From JBGTLW01 sp041743835 (GTDB taxonomy: Bacteria; Planctomycetota; Phycisphaerae; Phycisphaerales; Phycisphaeraceae), in NCBI GenBank assembly GCA_041743835.1, contig JBGTLW010000101.1:1-27303 (forward strand): DNA of 27,303 bases, given 5' to 3'. Shown piece after piece: positions 7,956 to 16,952 of this stretch (positions are counted from its first letter, which is position 1; every line of letters begins with the position of its first letter). The position numbers were made by a program, and so were the translations under genes. A model generated the notes under the pieces. That model was given only the letters and a program-made list of their open reading frames with translations, was not told the origin of the DNA and searched no databases.

Positions 7956-9062
7956 ATGAGCGAATCCCCCAAGTATCGGCTGATCCTGGACCACCTGCGC
8001 GAGGGCATCCGAACCAGACGCTTTGAAACCGGTGCCAGGCTGCCAAGTGAGATGGAGTTGGCGCGGAAGTTCGGTGTATCCCGACCCACCGCCGTCCGAG
8101 CGATGCAGGAACTGCAAAGCCTCGGCCTGGTGGAACGCCGCGTCGGCTCTGGCACATACCTGCGTACGAGCGGCGGGCGCACTGCTGATCGGACCGTCAC
8201 GCTCGGGCTGCTCGTCTCGGGCCTGGGTAACACCGAGATACTTGATCCCATCTGCTCGCATATCACGCGGGCCGCGGAGGCGCACCGTCACGTCGTGGTG
8301 CGGGGCGTGCCCGGCGACCTGCCGACCGGGGAAGACTTCTCGCCGCAGCAGGCCGAGTCGCTGTGTCGGCAGTTCATTGACCGTGGTGTCGATGGCGTCT
8401 TTTTCGCGCCGCTGGAAAAGCCGGAGGATCGCGCGGCGATCAATCAGCGCATCGCCGCAACACTCCACGATGCGGGGATCGCGGTCGTGCTGCTGGACCG
8501 GGACCTGCTTGAGTTCCCGCAGCGCAGTCAGTTCGACCTCGTCGGCATCGACAACTTCGCGGCCGGCTTCGACCTGGCCACGTGCCTGCTGGACGCTGGC
8601 CGGCGGAACCTGCGGTTCTTTGCCCGGCCGTCGTACCCCGCCACGACCGACCTGCGCATGGCGGGCTGCCGCGAGGCGATGGCACGGCATGGGGTGAAGG
8701 TGTTGTCGCCGTGGGCACGCTTCGGCGATCCGACCGACCCGGCGACGGTCAACGCGGTGCTTTCACGGCCGATGCCGGACGGCATCATCTGCTCCAATGA
8801 CCTCACGGCCGCTATGTTGATGCAGACGCTTGGCGATATGGGCGTCCGCGTGCCGAGGGACTTGGCGGTCGCCGGCTTTGATGACGTGCGCTACGCAACA
8901 CTGCTTTCCGTCCCGCTGACGACGATGCGGTATCCATGCCAATCGCTGGGGACAATCGCGGTGCAGACCATGCTTAGACGGCTCTCCGAGCCCGCGTTCC
9001 CGCCATGCAAGATCACCTTGCCCGCCACACTGGTGGTTCGCCGGTCCACCGCTTCGGCGTAA
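7956..9062 (+). CDS. GntR/LacI-type sugar regulator (winged helix plus sugar-binding sensor)
   Basis: This encodes a 368-residue transcription factor. The N-terminal GntR-type winged helix (about residues 5-70) contains RLPSEMELARKFGVSRPTA and ends with the wing GSGTYL. The remainder (about 80-365) is a LacI/periplasmic-binding-protein-like effector domain, with ICSNDLTAAMLMQTLGDMGVRVP and AVAGFDDVRYATLLSVPLTT, typical of the LacI sensor C-terminal lobe. The start at 7956 is supported by AGGAG (7944-7948), 7 nt upstream. It is divergent from the heptose operon (138-bp gap) and convergent with the alpha-mannosidase (52-bp gap). It could regulate the FAD oxidoreductase/mannosidase pair, the heptose operon or itself. 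The class is clear; the ligand and targets are not known. Confidence 0.9.
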   Translation: MSESPKYRLILDHLREGIRTRRFETGARLPSEMELARKFGVSRPTAVRAMQELQSLGLVERRVGSGTYLRTSGGRTADRTVTLGLLVSGLGNTEILDPICSHITRAAEAHRHVVVRGVPGDLPTGEDFSPQQAESLCRQFIDRGVDGVFFAPLEKPEDRAAINQRIAATLHDAGIAVVLLDRDLLEFPQRSQFDLVGIDNFAAGFDLATCLLDAGRRNLRFFARPSYPATTDLRMAGCREAMARHGVKVLSPWARFGDPTDPATVNAVLSRPMPDGIICSNDLTAAMLMQTLGDMGVRVPRDLAVAGFDDVRYATLLSVPLTTMRYPCQSLGTIAVQTMLRRLSEPAFPPCKITLPATLVVRRSTASA

Positions 9063-9088
9063 GCTTCTGCCGCCGTATGCGCCGCGAC

Positions 9089-9107
9089 CGCGGCCACCTT
9101 GGCCGCG
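9089..9107. terminator. GC-rich hairpin between convergent genes
   Basis: Arms CGCGGCC (9089-9095) and GGCCGCG (9101-9107) form a perfect 7-bp stem with an ACCTT loop. It lies in the 52-bp gap between the convergent GntR/LacI gene and the alpha-mannosidase. It has no T-tract on either side, so it could be a weak bidirectional terminator or simply a transcript-end-stabilising hairpin. Confidence 0.4.
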
Positions 9108-9114
9108 CCGGGGA

Positions 9115-12100
9115 TCAGCCGGGCATGTTGACCTTCAGCCGCAGGGTCAGAATCTGGAACGGCCGCAATTCGAGGCGTGCGAGCCCCAGGTCGCGATTGA
9201 ACGGTCGCTCGCCCAGCGGTTGCTCAAGCAGGTTTGTCTCTTCGATCGCTATCACGGCGGGGTGCAACTGCAAGTCGCACGCGGTCCGCGCCCCCCTGCA
9301 CTCGTATAGCCGTGCGATCAGGCCTTCGCCGTCTTCGGCGGGCTTGACCGCGCTTAACACGACGCCGCATCGCGCGGGGAGTTGGGCGATGGGCGTGGCG
9401 TCTAGGTTCGCCACGTTTTCCATCACACGTGGGGGCTGGTTGATCGACTCGGCGGCGGCGACGGCGGCGGCGGCGTCAAAGCCGGCGTGGGGCATCAGCG
9501 CGTAGCGGAACACGTGCTCGCCCATGTCCGCCTCGGGGTCCGGCGACTTGGGCGAACGCAACAGCGAAAGGCCCATCACATTGCCGATGCACGAGTGGCC
9601 GTACTTGCAATCGTTCAACAGGGTCACGCCGAAGCCCGGCTCGCTCAGGTCCATCCACTGCTGGGCTGGCACTTCGAATCGGGCATAGTCCCATGATGTG
9701 TTGAAGTGGTTCGGCCGACGGAGGTGGCCGAACTGGATTTCATACGTCGCGTGGTCGGCGTGGGCATCTATCGTATGCAACGCCCGAAGGAAGCTGTGCG
9801 ATTCATGCCAGTCCACACGCGTGGCGAACTCAACGTAGCGGCTGCCCGCCGCCAGTTGCACGCGCTGCACCATCGTGCTGGCTTCGCCCAGGGGCCGACG
9901 AAACTCGATCGCCACCCGCACGGGGCCACGCTCGACGATGCGATGCGAGGCGGGGTCCGACACCACCGTGCCCTTGTCCTGGTACCCGAGGTCCACATCC
10001 CACGCGTCGTGGTCGCCGGGCAGGTCTTCATAAAGCACGAGCTGATTCGCCACCTGATCTCGCGCGATCGCCTCGCGGTTGGTGGCCTTGTGAAGCAGCG
10101 AGATGACCTGGCCTTGTTCATTGAGTTCGACGCGCAGATGTTCGTTCTCCAGCATCAGATCGTCCACCGCGAGGGCTGGGGGGGGAGGGGACGCCGGCGT
10201 GCCGCAGGGCGTCAGCGGCGTCAGGCTCATGCCGGGCAGGTCGGGCAGCCGTGCGATGCGTCGCGTGTCGCCGGTGAGGGTGGCGACCTGTTGTGTGGGC
10301 ACGATCGACCGGCCGTGCTGCAACGCGGCTGCGGTGAAGCCTTCGGGCAATTCCACGACTTCGGCCCGCGTGCTGCCGGAGGTGTTGAGCACCGCGATAG
10401 CCGTTTCGTGGTGGGCGTGATCGGTTGGGTCCGTTGGGGAGATGGCACTGCGCAGCAATTGTGAACCGTCGGCCATAATCGCGTCGTAGTCCCGCCGCGC
10501 GTCGTCATAGACCCACCCGATCGACGAGCCTGGCAGGATGTCGTGGAACTGGTTGAGCAGCAGCAGCTTCCACAGCTCATCGCGTCGGGTGGCCTGTTCA
10601 GCGGTAGGCCGCTGGCCCGCGAGGATGCGCACGCTCTGGGCGACCTCGACATCCTGCAGCAGCCGTTCGCCAGCCCGGTTGCCCTGCTTGACGAACGCCT
10701 GTGTGGTGTAGGTGCCGCGGTGCAGTTCGAGGTACAACTCGCCCACCCACCGCGGCAAGTGGTCCTTGTGCTTAAGAAGCTCGGCGGCGAAGTCGTCCAC
10801 GCGGCTGTGGCGGGCTTTGGGCAATCCGGCGCAATCGCCCAGGCGATCGATGCGGGTGATCATCGCTTCGGTGGGCCCGCCTCCGCCGTCGCCCCAGCCG
10901 TAGGCTTGCAGCCACGTCGGACAGCGGCCGGCATCCCGGTAGTTGGTGTCGCCGTGGTGCAGCTCCTGCGGCCGATTGTTGCCGATGTATGTGTCGGCGG
11001 GGAAGAAGTGGCTGACCACCGACGAGCCATCGATGCCGACCCAGCGGAACGAATGGTGCGGGAACTTGTTGTATTGATTCCAGCTGATCTTTTGTGAAAA
11101 GAAAACGTCGAGGCCCACCAGCTTGAGGATCTGCGGCAAGGCGGCGGAGTAACCGAACACGTCCGGCTGCCAGAAGTACGTCTGCTTCACGCCGAAGTGC
11201 TCGGCGAAGTAGCTGATGCCTATTAGGAATTGCCGCACCAGGGATTCGCCGGAAGGCACGTTGCAGTCCGGCTCCACCCACGCGCCGCCGCCAACCTCCC
11301 AGCGGCCTTCCTTGACGCGATGCCGGATCTGCTCAAACATCGCCGGGTACTGAAGGCGCACCCACTCGTACAACTGCGCCTGGCTCTGCATGAAGGTGTA
11401 GTCCGGGTGGCGCTCCATGTAGCGCAGTACCGTCGAGAAGGTGCGCGATGCTTTGCGTTTGGTCTCGCGGATCGGCCACATCCAAGCCAAGTCGATGTGC
11501 GCGTTGCCGACACAGCAGGCGGTGTTCGCATCCCCGGCGTTGGGCACGGTCAGTGCGGCGCGGATCAGCTCGCGTGCAGCCGGAAGCGTCTCATCCAGTC
11601 GATCCGCGTACAGGATGTTCACCACATCGCAAAGTTGATCATTCACCCGGCGGTGCCGCGGCGTGTTCGCAGGCAGGGTGTCCGCAAGGTCAAGCAGCAA
11701 CTCCAACTCGACCACGGCCGCCGCCCGGTCGGCGTGATACCTCGCCACGTGCGCAAGGCATAGCACGCCAGATTGCGTACGCGGCAACTCCCCCATGCGA
11801 GCCACATCACCATACTTCTCGCCGACGCCCAGCATGTGATTGCAGGCCGCCTCGATGTGCAACTCGAGTTCGTCACCCGCACGCACACGCTCGGGCAGCT
11901 TGATGTCCTGCCGGTGCAATTCGACGCCCTGGTAAGGCTTGCCGTCCCACCAGCACAGCGCTTCGGTGCGCGTGTCGAAAAGCACGCGGAACGACTCGCC
12001 GAACGCCTCGGGCACGCGGCCGGACAGCCGGAACCAGGCTGTTGACCAGACCGGCCCCCAACTCCAGCCCAGATTCACAGGCGTGAACGACTGCCCGATG

Positions 12101-12243
12101 GCATGATCGTAGCTGACCGGCTCGGCGCACTGGTACACGCTCGCCGCCAGCGGGACCCGGTCGGTGAAAACCGCGGGGCGGAGCACGTCGTTGAGTATTC
12201 GCCGGGCACGTCGTTGTGTCGTGTATGGATCGGTTGGCGTCAT
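9115..12243 (-). CDS. Alpha-mannosidase, glycoside hydrolase family 38
   Basis: This encodes a 1042-residue retaining, metal-dependent alpha-mannosidase that removes alpha-linked mannose from glycans. The zinc-binding His-x-Asp is in NAHIDLAWMWPIRE (H249, D251). The catalytic nucleophile is the Asp of FWQPDVFGYSAALPQI (D361). EVGGGAWVEPDCNVPSGESL and HDILPGSSIGWVYDDA are further GH38 signatures. An N-terminal beta domain precedes the catalytic barrel, and large beta domains make up the second half. No signal peptide is visible, so it probably acts in the cytoplasm on imported oligosaccharides. Length agrees with bacterial and vacuolar-type GH38 enzymes (about 1000-1050). Its ATG overlaps the TGA of the upstream oxidoreductase (ATGA), so the two are co-translated. 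Confidence 0.93.
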   Translation of the reverse strand: MTPTDPYTTQRRARRILNDVLRPAVFTDRVPLAASVYQCAEPVSYDHAIGQSFTPVNLGWSWGPVWSTAWFRLSGRVPEAFGESFRVLFDTRTEALCWWDGKPYQGVELHRQDIKLPERVRAGDELELHIEAACNHMLGVGEKYGDVARMGELPRTQSGVLCLAHVARYHADRAAAVVELELLLDLADTLPANTPRHRRVNDQLCDVVNILYADRLDETLPAARELIRAALTVPNAGDANTACCVGNAHIDLAWMWPIRETKRKASRTFSTVLRYMERHPDYTFMQSQAQLYEWVRLQYPAMFEQIRHRVKEGRWEVGGGAWVEPDCNVPSGESLVRQFLIGISYFAEHFGVKQTYFWQPDVFGYSAALPQILKLVGLDVFFSQKISWNQYNKFPHHSFRWVGIDGSSVVSHFFPADTYIGNNRPQELHHGDTNYRDAGRCPTWLQAYGWGDGGGGPTEAMITRIDRLGDCAGLPKARHSRVDDFAAELLKHKDHLPRWVGELYLELHRGTYTTQAFVKQGNRAGERLLQDVEVAQSVRILAGQRPTAEQATRRDELWKLLLLNQFHDILPGSSIGWVYDDARRDYDAIMADGSQLLRSAISPTDPTDHAHHETAIAVLNTSGSTRAEVVELPEGFTAAALQHGRSIVPTQQVATLTGDTRRIARLPDLPGMSLTPLTPCGTPASPPPPALAVDDLMLENEHLRVELNEQGQVISLLHKATNREAIARDQVANQLVLYEDLPGDHDAWDVDLGYQDKGTVVSDPASHRIVERGPVRVAIEFRRPLGEASTMVQRVQLAAGSRYVEFATRVDWHESHSFLRALHTIDAHADHATYEIQFGHLRRPNHFNTSWDYARFEVPAQQWMDLSEPGFGVTLLNDCKYGHSCIGNVMGLSLLRSPKSPDPEADMGEHVFRYALMPHAGFDAAAAVAAAESINQPPRVMENVANLDATPIAQLPARCGVVLSAVKPAEDGEGLIARLYECRGARTACDLQLHPAVIAIEETNLLEQPLGERPFNRDLGLARLELRPFQILTLRLKVNMPG

Positions 12244-14030
12244 AGTGTGGCTACCCCGCCCTGGACGGCGGATGGGTGCTTGACATAGAGGTGAAGCAGC
12301 ACTTGGCCCCGCGTCATGTTGGGCTGGATGCCGTCGAGAGGGTGAGCCATCAGTGAAGCCCAGTGCGCAAGGTCGTCGGTGGTCGCTGGATCATCGGGCC
12401 TTGCCTCCCACTCGGGAATTGCGCCTCGGAGGCCAAAGAACTGGATCGCTTTGAACGCGGGGTGATCCGGCTGGATATCGCGATAATAGATCAGCACCGC
12501 GCCCTGATCGAGCAGCCGACGCTGAACTGCCGGGATGTCGAGTTCTCGTATCGCCCGCCCGGAACCTGCCGCCATCGCAGCCATAACACCAGCCGCATGA
12601 CCCAGCGCCATCCAGCACGGCTCCATCCTAAGCGTGCTGAAACCGATGTGCGTGCCCGACACCGGCACCGGCGTCAGCACGTTGTCAAGCCCGCGCGGGA
12701 CCATGACGCCCCAAGGCACCGTGTAAGGTTGGGTCGGATGGCTCAAGAACCCGTCCAGACTCGTACGCCCCGGCTCCCGCTTGCGCACCGCATGAGAATC
12801 CAGCGGGTAGTGGCTGGCCGTGACGCTCGAAACATAGATCGGCGGGCGCTCACCGGGCGCGACGGGCAGTGCATCGGAAGCCACAAAAAGATGCTCGCCC
12901 TCGATGCGCCGCCCTTCCCGCACATAGACCTGGCGTGGAAAGCACCCGTTGTTCTGGTATTCGTCGCGGGCCAACCCCCACCGCCGGCAGTCGGCACGGA
13001 ATGCGGCGGGCAACGCGGCATCATTCTGCGCGAACCACAAAAGCCCGAGCGTGTAGTCACGAAGCCGCTGAGCGAAGCGGTCGCGCCACGCCCAGTCCGC
13101 CGTTGGCCAGGGGTAGTTTTCCTCCGGCAGATCGGTTGAGATCAGGGCGAGGTGCTGGTTGTTGCTGTCGGTTTTGCCGTTGGGCAGCGGGAAGATGTTG
13201 ACGACGCGGCCAATCCCGTCGAGGTGTGGTTCGCCGTCACGTTTGCCCGCCATGCATCCCGACTTCAGATCGTCGATCAGTGAGATGTACTCTTCGCGGT
13301 TGTAATGCGTCGGCCGGGGGATGGGGGTCTGTTGTTCGGGGCGGTCGCTCAGACAAACGCGATAATTGTAAGCCTGGATCGTCTCGTCGCCTTCGCCGGA
13401 CGAGCCCGGGTCCACATCGCCTTTCCATTGCTTATAGAGCTTGCCCGCCAGCGGCTCATGGTACTCATGCGCCGCCTCGCGGCCGATGCGAAACGCCGCG
13501 CCCGCCGCGACCGCGAGGTCGCCTTCATACGTAGCGTCCACAAACACACAGCCGCGATACGATTCAAGCTGACCCGTGACGCGGTGTTGCACGTCGATCG
13601 CTTCCACCCGGCCTGCGCGGCATCGCACGCGATCCGGCCTCGCATCGAACTGGCGCTCTTTGAGCACGGCGACGGCATCGGCGTGGTCGGCAAGCATGGC
13701 CTCGAAGATTCGCTCCGCGACCGAGGGCTCAAAGTAATGCCCGCCGTCGCAGGCGCGAGCCTGTTCCGAATCCTTGCCGTAAACCGTCACGTAGTGGAGG
13801 TGGACACGATTGATAAACTCGGTGAACAGCCCGCCGGTTGCTCCGCGCGTGGCGATGTCGGTGACGCCCAATCCATTTGCGGGCAGCCCGCCGATGTGGT
13901 TCGTTCGCTCCAGCAGGAGGACGCTGGCGCCCGATCGCGCCGCCGCGATGGCCGTCATGATCCCGCTTGGCGTGCCGCCCACGACGATCACACCCCACAC
14001 CCGCTGCATAGCGTGTTCGAACTGCGTCAT
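12240..14030 (-). CDS. FAD-dependent oxidoreductase (FAD_oxidored family)
   Basis: This encodes a 596-residue flavoprotein. The N-terminal dinucleotide-binding motif is VIVVGGTPSGIMTAIAAARSG, a variant of GxGxxG, followed by the acidic end of beta-2 (LLLERTNHIGGLPANGLG). VFVDATYEGDLAVAAGAAFRIGREA is typical of the FAD_oxidored/GIDA-like group common in planctomycete and Verrucomicrobia sugar-catabolic loci. The C-terminal RMEPCWMALGHAAGVMAAMA is the second FAD-binding segment. There is no Tat or Sec signal. It is the first gene of a two-gene operon with the GH38 alpha-mannosidase. Members of this family have been proposed to oxidise sugars or polyols, but I cannot assign a substrate. The start at ATG 14030 is reasonable, since the FAD motif begins about 14 residues later. 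Confidence 0.88.
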   Translation of the reverse strand: MTQFEHAMQRVWGVIVVGGTPSGIMTAIAAARSGASVLLLERTNHIGGLPANGLGVTDIATRGATGGLFTEFINRVHLHYVTVYGKDSEQARACDGGHYFEPSVAERIFEAMLADHADAVAVLKERQFDARPDRVRCRAGRVEAIDVQHRVTGQLESYRGCVFVDATYEGDLAVAAGAAFRIGREAAHEYHEPLAGKLYKQWKGDVDPGSSGEGDETIQAYNYRVCLSDRPEQQTPIPRPTHYNREEYISLIDDLKSGCMAGKRDGEPHLDGIGRVVNIFPLPNGKTDSNNQHLALISTDLPEENYPWPTADWAWRDRFAQRLRDYTLGLLWFAQNDAALPAAFRADCRRWGLARDEYQNNGCFPRQVYVREGRRIEGEHLFVASDALPVAPGERPPIYVSSVTASHYPLDSHAVRKREPGRTSLDGFLSHPTQPYTVPWGVMVPRGLDNVLTPVPVSGTHIGFSTLRMEPCWMALGHAAGVMAAMAAGSGRAIRELDIPAVQRRLLDQGAVLIYYRDIQPDHPAFKAIQFFGLRGAIPEWEARPDDPATTDDLAHWASLMAHPLDGIQPNMTRGQVLLHLYVKHPSAVQGGVATL

Positions 14031-14086
14031 GCCAATGCTCTACGTCAATGTTCAACAGCGGGCGAATGCGCCCCCACGTCCAGGCC

Positions 14087-14148
14087 AATATACGGCGTGA
14101 GTGCGAACCTCGCATCGCAATTATGCGGCATCAGGCATCACAATTGCG
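14087..14148 (-). promoter_or_regulatory. Candidate promoter and operator for the oxidoreductase/mannosidase operon
   Basis: On the minus strand TATATT (14092-14087) resembles a -10 box, 57 nt before the oxidoreductase start. Just upstream lie inverted half-sites CGCAATTAT (14116-14124) and ACAATTGCG (14140-14148), flanking a tandem repeat of GGCATCA (14127-14133 and 14134-14140). This arrangement is typical of a sugar-regulator binding region. No good -35 is visible at the standard spacing. Confidence 0.3.
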
Positions 14149-14174
14149 TCACAATACGACGCATAGAGCGTGTC

Positions 14175-14318
14175 CTAGCCAACACGCAATCCATGCCGAC
14201 GGACGAAGTGTGCGTCGGCGTCCGACGCACCGCCTGGCTCGATCAGCTCCCAAGGCATGACGAACTCCCGATACAGCTTGACGCAGTTCACGGGTGGTGG
14301 AGTCAGGATGCGAGGCAT
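14175..14318 (-). CDS. Possible small ORF, 47 aa, unrecognised
   Basis: An ATG at 14318 opens a 47-codon frame ending in TAG at 14175. The product is mixed and partly charged, with a central REFVMPWELIEPGG stretch and an end rich in Arg/His. It has no signal peptide or membrane segment and I recognise no family. The ribosome binding site is weak, and the frame covers the 14210-14230 palindrome, which argues for regulatory DNA instead. It is listed because the composition looks more protein-like than random. Confidence 0.18.
   Translation of the reverse strand: MPRILTPPPVNCVKLYREFVMPWELIEPGGASDADAHFVRRHGLRVG
14210..14230. repeat. Perfect 9-bp inverted repeat (3-nt spacer)
   Basis: Arms GTGCGTCGG (14210-14218) and CCGACGCAC (14222-14230) are perfectly complementary around CGT. 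An overlapping alternative pairing, GCCGACG (14195-14201) with CGTCGGC (14213-14219), also exists. Because it lies in a divergent intergenic region, an operator is as likely as an RNA hairpin. Confidence 0.5.
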
Positions 14319-14387
14319 ATACTCAGGCTAACGATTCTGTTGAGTGAAATTGCATCAGACCTAGCCGATTCGAATATGGAGATTTAC

Positions 14388-16253
14388 ATGACAAGTGCCG
14401 TATTAGTTGTGTCGAGCGTGTTGATATGCATCCTGGCTTTATCGCTACCGGCGGCCATGGCACACGCGCAGGCGACGCAACTGCCTGACAAGCAGGTTCC
14501 CGACTGCGTGGCCGTTAACCTGAAAACGCACAACTTCGATGTCGAAACGCTCGAAGCGGCTCACGCGATGGGGTTTCGGATCGTTCGGCGCGGCATCTAT
14601 TGGAACAGCGTGGAGAGTGAGAAGGGTGTGTACGACTTCAGCAAGTGGGACCCGCAGATGGACAAGGCTCGGGCGTTGGGCTTGCGGGTGATCCTCGTGC
14701 TGTTCTCGCACAACGATCTTTAAGAAGGGGCGAAAGGCGGCTTCCAGACTCAGGCCTCCCGAGAGGGCTTCGCGGCATTCGCCGCCGCCGCAGCCAAACA
14801 TTACAAGGACCACGAAGTACTCTGGGAAATCTGGAACGAGCCAAACACCATGACGTTCTGGGGGAAGCACGGCAAGGGAAACTCCGAGGCGTTCGCGGAG
14901 CAATACACCGCGCTGGTGAAAGCCGTGGCACCTGCTATCCATGGTGCCGATCCGGAGGCCTATGTCATGGCAGGTTCTGTCTCCAACTATTGGGGGCCGA
15001 GTTACGAGTGGACCGAGTACTGTTTCCAGAAGGGAATTCTGGAGAGTGGCATCCAGGCGTGGTCGGTGCATCCCTATGGTGTGAAGACGCCCGAGGAGTT
15101 CGCCATCGGCCACAAACGCACACGGGCGCTGCTTAAGCAGTATGGGGCTGCGGAGATGCCGATCCTCAACACCGAGCGCGGCTTCGCCGTCAAGGAACTG
15201 CCCAACAACGAAGGGTGGTCCGGTGGGTCCAAAGAACGCGCCCGCGAGTTTCAGGCCTGGCACTTCGTCCGCCAGTTCATGATCGATCAACTTCATGATG
15301 TCCGCCTGACCGTCTGGTATGAATGGGGCCCCAATCCCCAATACGACGCCTTCGCGCTGGTCGATGACGACGGCAAGCCGCATCCGTCCGGCCGGGCGGC
15401 GACGGTCATGATGCAACAACTCGACGGCTACCGCTTTGATCGGCGGCTCCGCACGGCGCGTGCCTTGGACTACGCCATTCTGTTCACCAATGCGGAGGGT
15501 GCACGCAAACTGGTGGTGTGGACCGCGCCGCCGGCGGGTGCCGCGCCAGATGCCGTGGAGGAACTTGCGCTGACTATCGCCGTGGGCACCTCTGACGCCT
15601 TCGTCGTGACCAACCTGTTCGGCGAATCAAAAACGATCAACGCAGAGGACGGCCGTCTGGCGCTGAACCTCGGCGGCGCGCCGCAGTATGTCACCGTGCC
15701 CGCCAACGCGACCCTGGGCGAATGGACCACCCCCGACGCCGAGCAAGCGAATCAGTCGTCGCGGCAGGACCTGAAGGTGTTTGCGAACGCGGACGGCTGG
15801 ACGTTTAATGAAAATACCGGGAAGGGTGCATTCACCGTGGATAGAGACGCCGACGGCCGAGCCATCGGCATCGTGCGCTACGACTTCACGCAATCCAAGC
15901 CACAGCCCCACCCATACGTGCTGGCAAGCACAACGGTGCAGATACCCGAGTCGGCACGCGAGTTGCGACTGGAGGTTCGCTCGGCGATCGAGCAGCCGCT
16001 GACCTTCCGCCTGATCGACAGCACCGGCCAGACGCATCAGGCCAGGGCTAAGACCGACGGCTCGAATCAGTGGCAGACGGTCAACATCACGCTGAAGCGA
16101 CGCATGGAACATTGGGGCGGCGCCAACGACGGGAAGATCCACTTCCCCATCACGCAACTCGCGCTCAGTGTGCCCCGGCCTGGTGACGATGCCACCGAAG
16201 GCCGCGTCGAGTACGCCGCCGTCACCGCCATTACGAGCGATGCCGGGAATTGA
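14388..16253 (+). pseudogene. Secreted clan GH-A glycoside hydrolase interrupted by an in-frame TAA
   Basis: One continuous frame of 622 codons encodes a cellulase/GH39-like secreted glycosidase, but codon 112 (14721-14723) is TAA. The start at ATG 14388 has GGAG 6 nt upstream (14378-14381) and is followed by a signal peptide (hydrophobic VLVVSSVLICILALSLPAA, then AHAQA). Before the stop, RRGIYWNSVESEKGVYDFS is the usual barrel start. After it, the same frame continues smoothly to the acid/base Glu in WEIWNEPN (E151) and the probable nucleophile in PILNTERGF (E263). A beta-sandwich or carbohydrate-binding tail lies beyond about residue 430. Relatives usually have Tyr after the Leu at this point (N-x-LY), so a one-base TAC/TAT to TAA change is the simplest explanation. 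Translation would yield only 111 residues without catalytic residues, unless there is readthrough or a base-call error. Confidence 0.85.
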
Positions 16254-16293
16254 CGCAAAGCGTATGGTTCTTGCCGTAACCCCGCAAAGCCGA

Positions 16294-16386
16294 TGACGCG
16301 GCATGGCCTTAAGCTTAGGGAGCTTCAGATTGTGGTTTGACTCAGGGCGTTGATGCGTGGAAGCTGACGACATGGCACGGCCTTAA
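16294..16386 (+). repeat. Two imperfect direct repeats of about 20 bp
   Basis: TGACGCGGCATGGCCTTAA (16294-16312) recurs as a variant at 16365-16386, which has three extra bases, one substitution, and the same GGCCTTAA end. The pair lies between the broken glycosidase and the small conserved gene. It could be a remnant of a duplication or an integration scar. No transposase is present. Confidence 0.35.
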
Positions 16387-16459
16387 TTCCCGATCAGTGC
16401 CTCGCCAGCGTCGCCACTCCCGCTTGACCAGGTTTCTTGCCATTTTGAAACAAGATGTC

Positions 16460-16747
16460 ATGGCGCATGCTTCTCAGAACTCGATACAGCACAACGAACA
16501 AGGATGCGAGCATGACCACAGCCTTACCCAGTCCCAGCCCAAGGACTACCAGTTGACGCAAGCTGGCCGACGATCGCTACAGGAGAATGCACGCCGAAAC
16601 CAGCCGTGGAAGCACGCCACTGGCCCAAGAACGAGCGAGGGCAAAGCGCGCTCGAGTCGCAACGCGCTGAAAAACGTTGAACGCACCGCCGATGTACTCG
16701 CCCGCCAACGCAAGGTATCGGCACTGCTGCGTGATGCCGCGTGGTAA
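16460..16747 (+). CDS. Small conserved protein with GPRTSEGKARSSRNALK motif
   Basis: This encodes a 95-residue basic protein. The central part reads RRNQPWKHATGPRT followed by SEGKARSSRNALK, the signature of a widespread family of small hypothetical proteins frequent in planctomycete genomes, often in several copies. The C-terminal part is charged and helical (about residues 70-95). There is no signal peptide or membrane helix. The function is unknown; the basic Gly-Pro-Arg-Thr/Gly-Lys core could suggest nucleic-acid binding. The start at ATG 16460 is chosen because upstream codons, which reach a TTG at 16337, have no family resemblance. The ribosome binding site is weak. The C-terminus (DAAW) appears early, so the gene may be slightly truncated. 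Confidence 0.6.
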   Translation: MAHASQNSIQHNEQGCEHDHSLTQSQPKDYQLTQAGRRSLQENARRNQPWKHATGPRTSEGKARSSRNALKNVERTADVLARQRKVSALLRDAAW

Positions 16748-16952
16748 GTGCGGTGCTGCACCAGCGTCGTGTGTGCCGCTCGGGACTCGTGCCCCTGCCG
16801 CTGACGAACCTACCCAAACACAGGGATGTCCTGGCATTGCCCATATTCAGAAAGCAAGCGAGCCTTGGTGTGTGATCTCGTCGGCATTCACGGATTCGAG
16901 CCTAGCCTGACACAGGGCTAAGTTGTAGCTAACTTCACATGTCTACGCCCGC

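Larger units (their letters stand above)
14031..14387. other. 357-bp divergent intergenic region
   Basis: This region separates the oxidoreductase operon (leftward) from the broken glycosidase gene (rightward). It contains the candidate promoter and inverted half-sites described at 14087-14148 and a perfect 9-bp palindrome at 14210-14230. It also holds a possible 47-codon minus-strand frame at 14175-14318 and a -10-like TATACT at 14318-14323 on the plus strand, 65 nt before the glycosidase start. No RNA gene is recognisable. Confidence 0.6.

Noticed and set aside
13305..14723. Long plus-strand open frame of 472 codons
   Set aside because: Most of it is antisense to the FAD oxidoreductase; only the last 112 codons, from 14388, are the real start of the glycosidase, with a signal peptide and ribosome binding site.
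14445..15419. Minus-strand open frame of 324 codons
   Set aside because: It is antisense to the glycosidase, which has clear catalytic motifs on the plus strand.
16860..16935. TTCGAGCC stretch resembling a tRNA T-loop
   Set aside because: The flanking bases do not form T-arm or acceptor stems on either strand.
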